In this document: one piece after another, positions 21,901 through 33,135 of the stretch
Layout: each line of letters starts with the position of its first letter
Position numbering within the stretch: the stretch's first letter is position 1
NCBI RefSeq assembly: GCF_000801105.2
Contig: NC_079517.1
Location: 13,330,001-13,394,000, forward strand
Direction: 5' to 3'
Length of the DNA stretch: 64,000 bases
Source: Raphanus sativus
Taxonomy: Eukaryota; Streptophyta; Magnoliopsida; Brassicales; Brassicaceae
The notes under the pieces: model-generated
Told to the model about the DNA's origin: nothing
Databases searched by the model: none
What the model saw: only the letters and a program-made list of their open reading frames with translations
Made by a program: the position numbers and the translations under genes

Positions 21901-23512
21901 ATGAGCAGTAAGATCTAGGTTTGGTATTATCTCGGATCTAGTCAACCTCTTTATGTGTGATCACTACATCTTATTTTATTAAGTCCATTTCACTTGTCAT
22001 TTCCCATCTCCTCTGATTTGGTTGATCTCTACGAAGTTTCTAGCTTTCCTTGGCTGAGACTCTAACGTGTTGGTAGGTTTCTATGACTGGATACGCTCAC
22101 ATTTGCTTTGTAAATGAACTCGCATCTTTTGAATTTCAATGGCGTTGACCAGTGTGAGGTTAATGTGGGAGTAGTGGTGGCGTCTTAGAAGTTTACATCA
22201 TCTAGGAAAGGTAAACTATTCATGAAAAATGAGGACCCATTACTCAAAAAGGTACATGTAGATTGAAATCATAAGGCAATGTGGTAATGGAAAAAGAGAA
22301 CTTACTCTACTTTTTTATGTTTTTGAAGCCCACACAATGTTATCATGATGTTTTGTTTAATTTTCTTGAAGTTGGAATCTATGTGTATAGAAAGTGGTTA
22401 CTTGTGTTTGTGTAAAATGGGATGTTTCTTTCCACATTATGTGACGAGAGTGCAGGGTTCCCAAAAATTCGTCTATGGTTCCCAAATTTTTGAGAAAAAA
22501 AATTACCGCCCACAAATCTCAGGACCGCCTTGCGACTGTGATTAATCTGATAATAATGGATGGAGAAATCTCAGTTCAATCTTAAAATAGCTATTTGATT
22601 CGTTACTATATGTTTTCTTTTATTGAATATAGAATGTATTATGTTCATCTAAGTCGCAGATTTTGATATTAATAGTTATGTAATACTATGTTCTTACACT
22701 CTTGATATTGTAGTCTTATTTTTATGTTTAAGTTATTATTACTACAAAATGGATTTATCATTATACTTTATTCACATTTTTCTCCACTACATTTTTCTAG
22801 ATACGAAACGAAGAATGACAACGGGTGGGTGTCGACCAACTTCGTACTAATTTGTCTTCTTTGTGTTGATTTTTCATTTATTTGGTTTTAGATGCTTCAA
22901 AACTGTTCTGTAGATTTTCTTGCGTTATTAGATTAACCAAGAAGCTAGCTGCTGTTCTATTGCGGATAGGTGAAAACATTAAAAATTGCCAGGGTTACAT
23001 ACATCATACATGCATTACATTTGATTTTAGTCGATATTTCTTTATTTAAGAAAAATAACAGTTGGATACAATCGTGTGGTGATATGATCTTCCGTGACTC
23101 TGTAGATATGTATAGTGCACAACGTCTTTGATGTGCCTACAGCTCTACGGGTAGGGAATATAGATTTATACATTTATATAAATAATAACGAAAAAAGGAG
23201 TATAAGTACTCAACTGAACCTTCCCTAGTAGCCTCATCATTGGATTTGGGGTTGTGTCAGCTCCCTTTAAGTTATCCTTTCAAGACAGTCGCGAACTTTA
23301 TAAACCGTATTCTTTTGCGCGCGTGACTGCCAATCTCCCGTTGTTTCTACGCTCTACTCCGCTTCACCGTTCCTGTTACGTAGGTCAACGTAAAGACTAA
23401 TAAAAACAAGTGCGATAGTCCATTTTTAGCCTAAACGGTGAAAAGTCACTCTAAGTATACAATATGACTCGTAAAAATTAGAGTTGTTTGGCTTCTATAA
23501 ACTAGAAAACAA
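21901..23512. other. 3' flank of MIR394 and intergenic DNA
   Basis: No supported gene. The first substitutions distinguishing the two versions appear at about 22532. A GC-richer patch at about 23265-23390 (with GCGCGCGTGAC) is unexplained. Confidence 0.4.
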
Positions 23513-24050
23513 TTTCTATAAATTAATACTCGATAAATTAATAATTTTTATAAATAAATAAATTTTGCCACTCCTAATTTAGATCGGTAAAAAATATGAT
23601 ATAAATCGATAAAATAATAAAATAATAATATTTTAAAAACTCTCATGTAAATATATAGTCTCATTAAAATCATAAATTAATAATCTATCTATAAATATTT
23701 TTATATAAATACAAACTAAACATTATATTATTGGTTTTATATTTACAATGAAAATAACTCTATTTTAACATTTTCATATATTTTGGTAATATTTTATAGA
23801 ATTATATCGAAAACTGCATGACAATTTTATGAAACATAAAAATATACATCAATTAAGATAATAAAAATATGAAACTTTAATTTCTAAAATTAATATAATA
23901 TATATACAGTAAAATAAAATATTTTTTAGTTTATAAATAAAAATATTTAAATTTTAAAAATATAAAAGAACCTAAAAAGGAAAATTTTGTAAATTAATAT
24001 CTCTATAAATTAATGAAATTTTAAAGTCCCAACATTATTAATTTATAGAG
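23513..24050. mobile_element. AT-rich MITE-like element with CTATAAATTAATA ends, left version
   Basis: TTTCTATAAATTAATA at the left is inverted at the right end (TATTAATTTATAGAG, about 24036-24050). The interior is almost only A and T. Counterpart at about 48261-48790 with several small differences. Confidence 0.5.
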
Positions 24051-24655
24051 GTTATATTGTACTTACATTGTATCCGGTTCAGTGTTGGCTCAGTTATCTT
24101 GTTTTAAAACCAACTCCAGTTCAACGTTTTAACCCTTGATCAAAACACAAAGGTTAAAACTCTTAATCAATGGCAAAATTCATAAAGAGCCTTTAGAATT
24201 CGGGTGATCTTGTTCCAACTTATCCGGTATGATCTTAGATAGGTGGCCCGAACCTGTACTATTCACTAATACTTTATAGGAAGTTCCCTAACAAGAAGAT
24301 GTTCCAAAGTTACTACTCGTAAAAGAAAGCTCCTTCGAATTTCTTTACAGTGAGATTCAAAAGATTACCTGTTGAAGAGAAGAGCGTTCAATGAATGGTT
24401 TTGGCTCGTTTGAGGGTGGGTCGTCTCGGGTTACAGATGCAGCAGAGACGAAGCTCTCTTGCTTTCTTTCTCTTCACTTTGTCTATCTCCACTTCACCTT
24501 TGAATTTTACGTGTTTTGCACGAATAGGGCAAACGTCCTAACTTGGGCAAGTTTTATCATTATTCTACTCGATTCCTTAGTAATTAGGCCTGTTGGTTTT
24601 GACCCATTATCAAAACCCAATTTTAAAAATTCGAGATGTATTTAAACCACAACCA

Positions 24656-26274
24656 TCTATCCTATTAAAAGTGAAGTACAAATGGGAAATCACCCTTATT
24701 TTTTCTCATTATTTACAATAGATTGCCACTGACTTTAACCAAAAAGTTTTTTCCTTATTTAACTATCTACTATCTCACGAAACATTAGTAACAAAACCCA
24801 TTTAGTTTTTTTGTCAAACAAATTTAATGGCCACATTATGTGCACCTGTCATTATTAAGTCCATCACGTTTTGAGCTGTTATCTCCTTCATTGCCCAGAT
24901 AGTGAATCAAAAATCTAAATTCTATTACTTGCACACCGTATATTCTATTCAAGTAAATAAAAAATTATCACCTCCTATATGTATTTTACTTATATCATTT
25001 AGCCTTTGAATTAATAGCATAGATACAAAACATAGTCTTTTTTTATTGCTATAACAGTGATAACAATAGATCGGACGTACATATAGAATGATCGTAAGAG
25101 AACATGGCCTAACAAAAATTTGGTAAACTATAAAAGTTGAAAGAAATATTGATATTAATTTTTTTAGGGATGTGCACTTCGGTTATTTTATCGGCTCGGG
25201 TCGAGTTTGGTTCGGTTTGGTTAATTCGGTTCAACAATTTGTCCAACCAAAATAAACCATAATTAGTTTGGTTAAAGTCGGTTTTGGTTCGGTTTTAATT
25301 AGGTTCAGTTTTAAAACAAAAATGCATGGTCATAAAATCATCATGATGACAACAATTATGAAAAACTAAATTATGTTGACTAAATCCAATATAAAACCGA
25401 AACAAAAAACTTTTTAAGAGCACAATCAAATCAAAGTTAACTTGGTAAATAGAAAATTAAAAAAAAAACATCGTTAAAATGTCTTAAAAAAACTATGTAA
25501 GTTAAATCTAATATAAAACTGAAACAAAAGACCTTAACAAACTACAAAAAAATTATAAAAACATGAAACAAAAGTTAACTAAAATAAATAGAATTTAAAA
25601 AAATCATTAACAGAGTTAAAAAAGACTCTAGCGTTAGGATTTTAGTATATATAATATTGCTGATACGTTATAAAAAAACACATTGGTTACAAGTTCAGTT
25701 TAATTCGGTTTGGTTCAGATCGGTTTCGGTTCGGTTTGTTCGGTTTGGGAAAATCTTAAACTTAACTATTGGATAATAAATTTTGGTTTGGTTCAGATCA
25801 GTTTTAGTTCAGTTCAGTTGGTTCGGTTCGATTCATTTTTTTTGCCCACCCCTACTTATTTTACTAGAAATCATTTTTAATAAACTATAAATTCAAATTT
25901 TCTAATATACATAAAATCTGCCCAAGTATATTTCATGTATAACTAAATATGGTTAATAATTTAATATGAACTTATTCATTTAAATTTCTAAATATGTTAA
26001 TAAGATAATCCATGAAAGTGGAGAGTAAAAAAATCAAATATTTGTTTCATTGAATATAAAATTAATAAAAACAAATAAAAGCTATAAGATTAACAAACAT
26101 CTTTCCAACAATTTAGATATAAATAAATAATACAATTCATCATTTAAACACTTTATATCACCATTTAATATATATATATATATATATAATATCAGCTACT
26201 ACATAACCTATAAAAATATCATAAAATTTCAAACTAAAACGAACACCCGCGGGGGTGCGCGGGTCAAAATCTAG
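24656..26274 (+). mobile_element. non-autonomous Helitron, present only in the left version
   Basis: Begins TCTATCCTATTAAAAGTGAA and ends in CTAG (26271-26274), preceded by a 7-bp-stem hairpin ACCCGCG (26245-26251) / CGCGGGT (26258-26264) and six bases CAAAAT. It lies between A24655 and T26275, the A^T target of Helitrons, with no duplication. The right version shows the empty site at 49395/49396. No Rep/helicase is encoded. A nested AT/CGGTT-rich insertion lies at about 25168-25853. Confidence 0.95.
25168..25853. mobile_element. hAT-type MITE nested in the Helitron (GGTTCGG-rich)
   Basis: Left end TAGGGATGTGCACTTCGG; right end reversed TAGGGGTGGGCAAAAAA. Both flanks inside are full of GGTTCGGTTTGG words. 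Such TAGGGGTGGGCA ends are typical of Brassicaceae hAT MITEs. No clean target duplication could be fixed. Confidence 0.5.
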
Positions 26275-26913
26275 TGGCTTATTAGGGTCAAAGACAGTTC
26301 ACCAGAGATTTCTCCCCTCTAAAATTATTCATTGCCAAATGATACTCTTACTGAGAAGTTAGAACATTAACTAAATTAAGATGGTGGACAATTGATGCGA
26401 TCTCATTTGTTCTTATCAAAACTAGCAGATTACCATATGTAAGTTAAATCTATAGAAATATCTTAATTCATTCACTTTTTTTTTCTTTCACTTTATGTCT
26501 ACAACAAGACAAAATCAATCACTAGAAGTCATGGTAGTGACGAACCATGTTGCGTCTACAAAAAAAAACTCATCTGATTACATAATATATGAATGAACTT
26601 TAAACATATTATTGATTATAGAAAACTCGCTAGGTCAAACTCGTCTAGGAAGTAGGAACACTAGTTGAAAATATAAACAGGGAACATTAGATTATTATTC
26701 TATTCTCTAGCAAACGAAAAGGAATTAAAATTTTCATACCTTTAAAATACCACGAAACAATACCCTAAAACACAACAAAAAGAAGAACAGAGAAACTGAA
26801 AAATAAGACACAACGAAGCCAACAAACTTCAACAGGACAAAACAAAAAGATGACCATCATCCATCTCAAACAACACAACATGTCTCCTATCATCATTAAT
26901 ATTCATGTTTTCA

Positions 26914-27578
26914 TCAGTGATCATCTTTCTTCTCCTCCTCAACGGTCTTTGAGTGGTATCCAGGAAGCTTCTCTTTAATCTTCTCCAAAATTCCCTTCTT
27001 CTCCGCCGGATGCGCTTCCTCCACCGGAGGAGCAACAGCCGGTGCAGCCGCTGCAGCTGAGTCGTCTTCAGGCTTCTTTCCATGTCCTGGAAGCTTCTCT
27101 TTCAGCTTATCCATAAACCCTTTCTTCTCCTCCTCTGTTTGCCCCTCTCCTTCAGTAGCAATCTTCTTCTTATCCTTCTTCCTCTTTCTCTTCTCACCAT
27201 CTTCACCTTCTTCCTCGCTTGACTGCCGAGTTCAAATCCATATATATAGTTAGGTCACGTTATATATATATATTCTTTACTGTTCTGCATGTTCAATATA
27301 AAACTTACGGAGCTAGAAGAGTCGCTTCGGTGAAGCTTCTCAAGGAGACTTGGTTTCTTCTCCTCTTCTTCGTGTTTAACCTCAGGGACCGGCTCAGAAA
27401 CCTGAACCTTCTGCTCGAACTCCGAGTGGGTCGTCTCTTCTGGTTTTGTTTCCTCCTTCTTCTTTTTCAAGAAGTCGAACATACCACGATCTGTTACCTC
27501 CCCAGTCGCCGCAGATGATTCCTCCGTTGCTACCTTTGGCACTTCATGCTCATGAACGTTCTTGGTTTCCTCCGCCAT
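26914..27578 (-). CDS. ERD14: acidic SKn dehydrin ERD14, left version
   Basis: Exon 1 is 27578-27309 and exon 2 27222-26914; TCC|gtaagttt and cggcag|TCAAG junctions; 192 aa. Order: acidic N-terminus, a lysine-rich stretch ([10 protein letters not shown]), the serine S-segment LHRSDSSSS spanning the intron, then two K-segments, [15 protein letters not shown] and [15 protein letters not shown]. The C-terminus is VEEEKKDDH. Dehydrins are disordered, highly hydrophilic proteins that protect membranes and enzymes in cold and drought; ERD14 is phosphorylated in its S-segment and binds calcium (known for Arabidopsis). TATA box at 27719-27725. It differs from the right version by one fewer Ser and one Arg for Lys in exon 2. 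An intact, expressed-looking gene. Confidence 0.93.
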
Positions 27579-28266
27579 AATTGTTTAGACAAGTTTTGGT
27601 CGGTTTATGAAAGTTAAGAAAATCGAAACACGGATCAAAAGTATCTTTCAACTCAAAAAGCTGATGAGACTCGATATAATGGTGAAGAGGTGTTGAGAAA
27701 TGAGACGACTGAAGTGCGTTTTATAGTGTGAGGAAGACCAACACGGAGTTCACGCTCTGTGATCATTTTTATCTTTTTTAAAAATATATATATCATAGAT
27801 AAACTAAAGATAGATAGGTTTTGAATGTAGTAAGAATTCAGTGTATCACGTACGTTATGGATGGTCATTCAATGTTAAATAACTTCAATAATAATTAAAA
27901 CCAACAAATAAAATATTGGGTTAGATAGGTAATTGGATAGAGTTGCAAGTATTGAAAACTAACTGGTTTTAGACTTTTGAGTAACAGATCAATATAGGCT
28001 TTTACTTTTGAAAAATTACTAATAGTTCTCAAAATTTAGACAGCTTAAAGAATCTAAAAATCTTTGGAACAAGCAAAAGAGATTAAAAAGAAAAGATGAA
28101 ATTGGATAGTGATTAGTTCAAAAAAAAAAGCATAGTGATGAAATTGCAAATCCCAGAAATAGTACGATGGACGTTGTTGCCTTGTTGGTAACTTGGTAAT
28201 ACGAAGGTAGATAAAAAGAAATAAAGAAGGCAGAGAGAAAACTGATTTGTAAGCAATCAAATACTA

Positions 28267-28359
28267 ACACGTGTCAATATAACATGGGAGTTCGTCCTTG
28301 CGTAGGACCCATAGACGTGTACTGATTGACGTAAAAGACGTAGTGTCGGTGATGTCGGT
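28267..28359. promoter_or_regulatory. ABRE plus two DRE/CRT cores upstream of ERD14, left version
   Basis: ACACGTGT at 28267-28274 is a G-box/ABRE core. GTCGGT at 28345-28350 and 28354-28359 are two ACCGAC (DRE/CRT) cores on the minus strand, the gene's own strand. They lie about 0.7-0.8 kb upstream of the start codon. These sites are bound by ABF and CBF/DREB factors in stress-induced genes. Confidence 0.55.
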
Positions 28360-28746
28360 CCACTTGATTTATTGACTGGTGCCATGTTGCACGAACCTTT
28401 TTTTTCTGAGAGAAAACAATTAAATATTCTTGAGAAAGTTACTATTTTCCGACGTACATATAAATGATAGTTTATTGCATTGGTAGAGATAGCTTAGACC
28501 ATCCACAATGGTGTAACCCATTGTGGAATCCTTAGGATTAGTTTAGTATTTTTTTTTTTTTTTTTGAATAGTTAAAGATCTTAGTCTTAAAAAGTGTGTC
28601 CAATGGTGTTTCCGAATTCGGAGTCCTTAGGAATAAAAAAATATTTTTTTTAAAAAAGTGAAATTAAAAAAATTTATTCCAAGAAATAAAATAAAATACA
28701 ATAATTAAACATAAAAATACAATAATTATACATAAAAATACAATAA

Positions 28747-30021
28747 TTATTCATCACCAAATTTGTTCCAAATATGCTCAATTAAATCTTTTTTCAGTGG
28801 TTCATGTATACGCCTATCCCGAAGTTCTTTCTCGTTCTGATTGACAAATATGTTATGGAGATTTGTAGGCATGTCGGTTTGGGTTTCCACATGTGAACCT
28901 CTGGTGACACTTCCTTCTTCAAATTCCGATATGTCGATGCGAGTGTATCCATTGCGTTCATTTTCGACTATCATATTGTGTATTATGATACATGCTCGCA
29001 TAATCTTCCCTATCTTTTTTTTGTCCCATGTAAGAGCTGGATTTTTGACAATCGCAAATCGAGCTTGCAAAACTCCAAAAGCCCGTTCCACATCTTTTCG
29101 GGCTGCTTCTTGTTTTTTAGCAAATAACCGTGCTTTAGGACCTTGAGGACGTGAGATAGATTGGATAAATGTTGACCATTTTGGATATATACCGTCTGTG
29201 AGATAGTAAGCTAACTTATACTTGTGCCCGTTGACCACGTACTCTAACCTTGGAGCTCGACCTTCTATAATGTCATCAAAAACAGGAGATCGATCGAGGA
29301 CATTAATATCGTTTAAGGTACCTGGAGGACCAAAAAAGGCGTGCCATATCCAAAGATCTTGTGAAGCTACAGCCTCTAAGACAATTGTCGGTTTGCTTGA
29401 TCCACGTGCGTACTGTCCTTTCCAACCGGTTGGACAATTTTTCCACCTCCAATGCATACAGTCAATGCTTCCAATCATCCCAGGAAACCCGCGTTTTTCT
29501 CCAATGTCGAGAAGTCGTTGAAGATCCTCTGGTGTGGGTCTGCGTAAATACTGATCCCCAAATAATTGTATTATTCCATCAGTGAAATGATGTAAACACG
29601 AAAGTGCCGTGCTTTCACCAAGTCGGAGATATTCGTCAACCGCGTCAGCCGCCGAACCATATGCAAGCATACGAATTGCTGCCGTACATTTTTGTAGTGG
29701 AGAAAGACCAAGCCTCCCGGTAGCATCTGGTTTGTGTTGAAAGAATGGAACGTTCTGTGAGAGGCCATAGACAATACTCATGAATAATTCCTTGTTCATA
29801 CGGAAACGGCGTCTGAATAAATGTGCTTCATATGTGAGATTTTCGGCAAAGTAGTCATTCCATAAACGGGTGTGTCCTTCTTCACGGTTTCGTTCTATAT
29901 AAGCACGCTTCCTTTGCTTATCGGTTTGGGGTTCCAAGAAGTTGTTTAATGTATCTTCGCATATTTCGTCGAAAACTTCATCCAATCTTTGGTCGAGTCC
30001 ATCGGATGAAGATGATGACAT
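28747..30021 (-). CDS. PIF/Harbinger DDE transposase (HARBI1/ALP1-like)
   Basis: 424 aa, uninterrupted. An N-terminal acidic region (SSSSSDGLDQRLDEVFDEIC) is followed by a helix-turn-helix-like part (LRLGESTALSCLHHF). The DDE_Tnp_4 core has the first Asp in MIGSIDCMHW, the second in LTDGIYPKW, and the Glu in KDVERAFGVLQARF. The C-terminus is IEHIWNKFGDE. No frameshift or stop and all catalytic residues are present, so the element may still be active. PIF elements normally need a partner Myb/SANT protein for nuclear import and DNA binding; none is seen inside this element. Confidence 0.95.
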   Translation of the reverse strand: MSSSSSDGLDQRLDEVFDEICEDTLNNFLEPQTDKQRKRAYIERNREEGHTRLWNDYFAENLTYEAHLFRRRFRMNKELFMSIVYGLSQNVPFFQHKPDATGRLGLSPLQKCTAAIRMLAYGSAADAVDEYLRLGESTALSCLHHFTDGIIQLFGDQYLRRPTPEDLQRLLDIGEKRGFPGMIGSIDCMHWRWKNCPTGWKGQYARGSSKPTIVLEAVASQDLWIWHAFFGPPGTLNDINVLDRSPVFDDIIEGRAPRLEYVVNGHKYKLAYYLTDGIYPKWSTFIQSISRPQGPKARLFAKKQEAARKDVERAFGVLQARFAIVKNPALTWDKKKIGKIMRACIIIHNMIVENERNGYTRIDISEFEEGSVTRGSHVETQTDMPTNLHNIFVNQNEKELRDRRIHEPLKKDLIEHIWNKFGDE

Positions 30022-30551
30022 CCTGCTTGAAAAAACCAGGGGTCGTATTCATAGTGAGGGAATGGTTTGTGTCACTCTACTAGCAACACAAAGCCTTAAG
30101 TAAGCGAACCTAAAGAAACATTTAACACAATAAATCTTGGCAGGTAGGAAGGTAATAAGACTAGTACAGATAATTAACTAAAGCTTTTAAAACTACAACT
30201 ACAATAAATCAGACTAGTACTGATAATTAACTAAGCAAGACGGAAGTGATATATAACTATATTGCTTTAAAACTAACATTTAAAGCATTTCAGTATCATT
30301 TAACACCAATCAAATCTCAACATTTAAAAACTACAACTAGAATCAAATCCTATACAAATTGATTCAGTGATCTCATTGTTTAAAACTACAACTAGTATAT
30401 TGTAGAGACTTCGAAGAGTACCTTTTATTACAAACAGTCGGGACTTCAGATTGCCGCGTAAGACTTCAGCTTGTACGTACCCTTTGAAGCTCTTCCTGCA
30501 AACACACAAGATAAAACAGTTAAACGCTTTTAAAAAATGCAGACACAACAA

Positions 30552-30953
30552 TCAAAAGGAAGAGGACAGAAACTCACCACGCAGATAGATGAACACCAAA
30601 CCCATTAACAGTAATACACAAACCAGGAGACAAACCACCACTGTCTTCTCTAGCTTCACCAGCTTCTGCTCACTCTTAATACCTTGATCCTTAAGCTGGC
30701 TGAGTTGTGTCTGCAAGTCATCACTCATCTCCTCCATAGCCATAAGGTCTGTTGAGTTGTTTCTGCTGAGTTGTGTAACAGGCTCAGCTCGAGGTGGGTA
30801 CTCAGCCGGCTCTCCGATCATGTAGCTACTCTCAGCTTCATCAGCGTAGAGTGCAGCTGCTTCATCAGCGTAGAGTGCAGCTTCTTCTTCAAGAAGAGAG
30901 GTGATGTCGTACTCTGATGAAGAAGGCTGACTGTAACTGTAATCCTGTCCCAT
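30552..30953 (-). CDS. second frame of the PIF element: coiled coil plus membrane segment
   Basis: 133 aa starting MGQDYSYSQPSSSEYD, with a duplicated ALYADEA motif, a predicted coiled coil (about residues 75-105, LSQLKDQGIKSEQKLVKLEK) and a hydrophobic segment (about 106-124, VVVCLLVCVLLLMGLVFIYL). In my memory, Brassicaceae proteins with this N-terminus usually carry a GRF-type zinc finger in the middle; that finger is absent here. A donor-like gtgagt follows YLR, so a short 3' exon is possible (a cag acceptor precedes GAAGAGC at about 30497). It lies in the position of the usual Myb-like partner gene. Function unknown. Confidence 0.55.
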   Translation of the reverse strand: MGQDYSYSQPSSSEYDITSLLEEEAALYADEAAALYADEAESSYMIGEPAEYPPRAEPVTQLSRNNSTDLMAMEEMSDDLQTQLSQLKDQGIKSEQKLVKLEKTVVVCLLVCVLLLMGLVFIYLRGEFLSSSF

Positions 30954-32153
30954 GTTAACCTGAAAGAGAAGAAGAAAAAATATTACTTAACAAGTCAAGA
31001 GGCAGAGCACAAGAAGCATCGTTTCAAAACAGTAAACACATAAGAACAAACACAAAGATCATATAAGCCTCGATACAAACCAATCTCGTTTTGAAACCGT
31101 AAAAAAAAAAAACGATCCCCAAATCGAGTGATATCAAAATCGATTTGAAGCCCTAACCATAAACGAAAAGATCTAGAAATTGATTGAAACCAAAACCTTG
31201 TTGAAACCCTAATCACAAACGAAATAATCCCCAAATCGATTGAAAATCCAAATCGTTTTGAAACCCTAAACTTCAAACGAAAAATCAACAAAAACGATTG
31301 AAAACCAGAAAACGAACCCTTATTTGAGAGGAAACAAACATGCAACCTAATCTAAAACAAGAAAAAGCTTCGATTTACCTCGGGTTTTCACAATCGCGAA
31401 ATCGTCTTTGAGTCGCCTTGGTTTCGCCTTCGAGTCGAGACCAGTTTTTTTTTTTCTCCAACGAAACAAATGACATCGAATTTTTTTAACATGGCAAACC
31501 ACTTGTTCAGTCTCACCAACCAGAGCGCGCCACGCACTTAAGGATTTACTCCTTAAAATCCTTAGTGGCGGACCAATCCTTACCAATCTCGCCCCATTTA
31601 ATATTTTTTTAATCCTTTAATCATTGGTTTAAACGCTAAGAATGGTGTAAATACACCGTTGCAGGTGGTCTTATACGGTTACTTTGGATTTCTAAAGATA
31701 AAGGAGATATGTTAATGATTGGTAATTAGGGATGTCATTTTCAACATATTTCAGTAACGAAACTAAAATATTAAAAAGGGCAGATGTTAATAATAGGAAT
31801 GGATCATCTCCTAAAATTTGTATAAATTAACAAACTGACCGTGTTCCATTAAAAGATGAACACGACGTGCCATATCAATTGCCTGTTAAACATAACTTAT
31901 ATGGGAATTCAGCCAAAAAAATCACGAACTTCGCACGATTTGTCAAAATAAATCTGAATTTTTGGACTGGCCAAAACAATATCAGACTTTTCATTGACTT
32001 TAAAATTTATTAACACTGTCTTTATTGACTTGCCAATTTAGCACGCCGTTAGCAAACTTAACAGAAGAAAATTGACGTCGTTTATTGTTCCGTTAACTGA
32101 AACGAAGTCGTTTTTGTTTTACATGATCTAAAAATAAAAACAAGTAGAACCCT

Positions 32154-32208
32154 GGATTCGAACTCGGGTTGTTTGGGTGAAATGATAATGTATTTAACCA
32201 CTGGGCTA
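32154..32208 (-). other. tRNA-like module in the left arm of the MULE
   Basis: On the minus strand TAGCCCAGTGG (32208-32198) fits the A box and AGTTCGAATCC (32164-32154) the B box. A weaker mirror copy lies in the other arm on the plus strand (TAACCCAGTGG at 32953-32963, TTGTCGAGTCC at 33001-33011). Confidence 0.55.
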
Positions 32209-33004
32209 AAGACGTTTTCAATATAGTTCCAAACACATTTAACTTTATTTGATACTCACTGAATATAAAAAGTTCTCTAAAAACATAAAAGATCTTTAAA
32301 ATTACAAAATATTGAAAAATAAAGGTTCTGTAAAAAACAAATTGAACTTAGAAATATTTTTTTATTTAAATAATCAAAACATTTCCAAAAAAATTCATTT
32401 TTTAAATTAAATTAAAAATTGAAAAATAAAGAATTTTTTTATAAAATTAATTTTGAAATTAAAATAATTGTTTATATTTAAAAAAACAAAAATCTTCCAA
32501 AATTTTCATTTTTTTAAAATTAAATTAAAATTTGAAAAAATAAATAATTTTTTTTATAAAATTAGTTTTGAAACTAAAATAATTATTTTCTATTAAAAAA
32601 AATCTTCCAAAATTTTCAACTTTTTTAAAAAATTTAATTTTTAGCTGATAATTTTTAACTTAATTTTTTGCATTTTCTTTGATTTGTTTAAAAATTTGGA
32701 TTTTTTTTTTAAAAAAAATTTTGGAAGATTTTTGATTTTTTAAAGAAAGAAAATGTTTATTTTTAATTTTAAAATTAAATTTACAAAAAAAAAATTATTT
32801 TTCAATTTTTTGGAAATTTAAAGATTTTTCAAAAGTTTTTAGAGAAATTTTTGAGTTTATGAGAAATTAGGGTTATGTTTTGTTTTATTTCAATCATCCA
32901 CGTCTTTGATCAATAAAAAGAAATTTATATCTAATCTTTCAAAAAATCTCACTAACCCAGTGGTAAAAACTCTCATCTATTAAGTCCAAGAGTGTGTAGG
33001 TTGT

Positions 33005-33135
33005 CGAGTCCAACCAACAACAATTTTAAGATTTTGTCTTAAACAAAAGAACTAAATGAAACGACGTGGGTTCGAGTCCAACCAACAACAATTTTAAGAT
33101 TTTGTCTTAAACAAAAGAACTGAATGAAACGACGT
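33005..33135 (+). repeat. 68-bp tandem duplication inside the MULE
   Basis: CGAGTCCAACCAACAACAAT begins at 33005 and again at 33073; the units differ by a few bases and end in GAAACGACGT. Confidence 0.85.

Larger units (their letters stand above)
28497..31670 (-). mobile_element. PIF/Harbinger transposon, probably autonomous, present only in the left version
   Basis: 3174 bp with imperfect terminal repeats GACCATCCACAATGGTGTAA (28497 on) and, reversed, GACCACCTGCAACGGTGTAT (31670 back). Flanked by the TTA target duplication (28494-28496, 31671-31673) typical of PIF/Harbinger; the right version has the empty TTA at 53273-53275. Carries an intact DDE transposase and a second frame. Confidence 0.95.
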
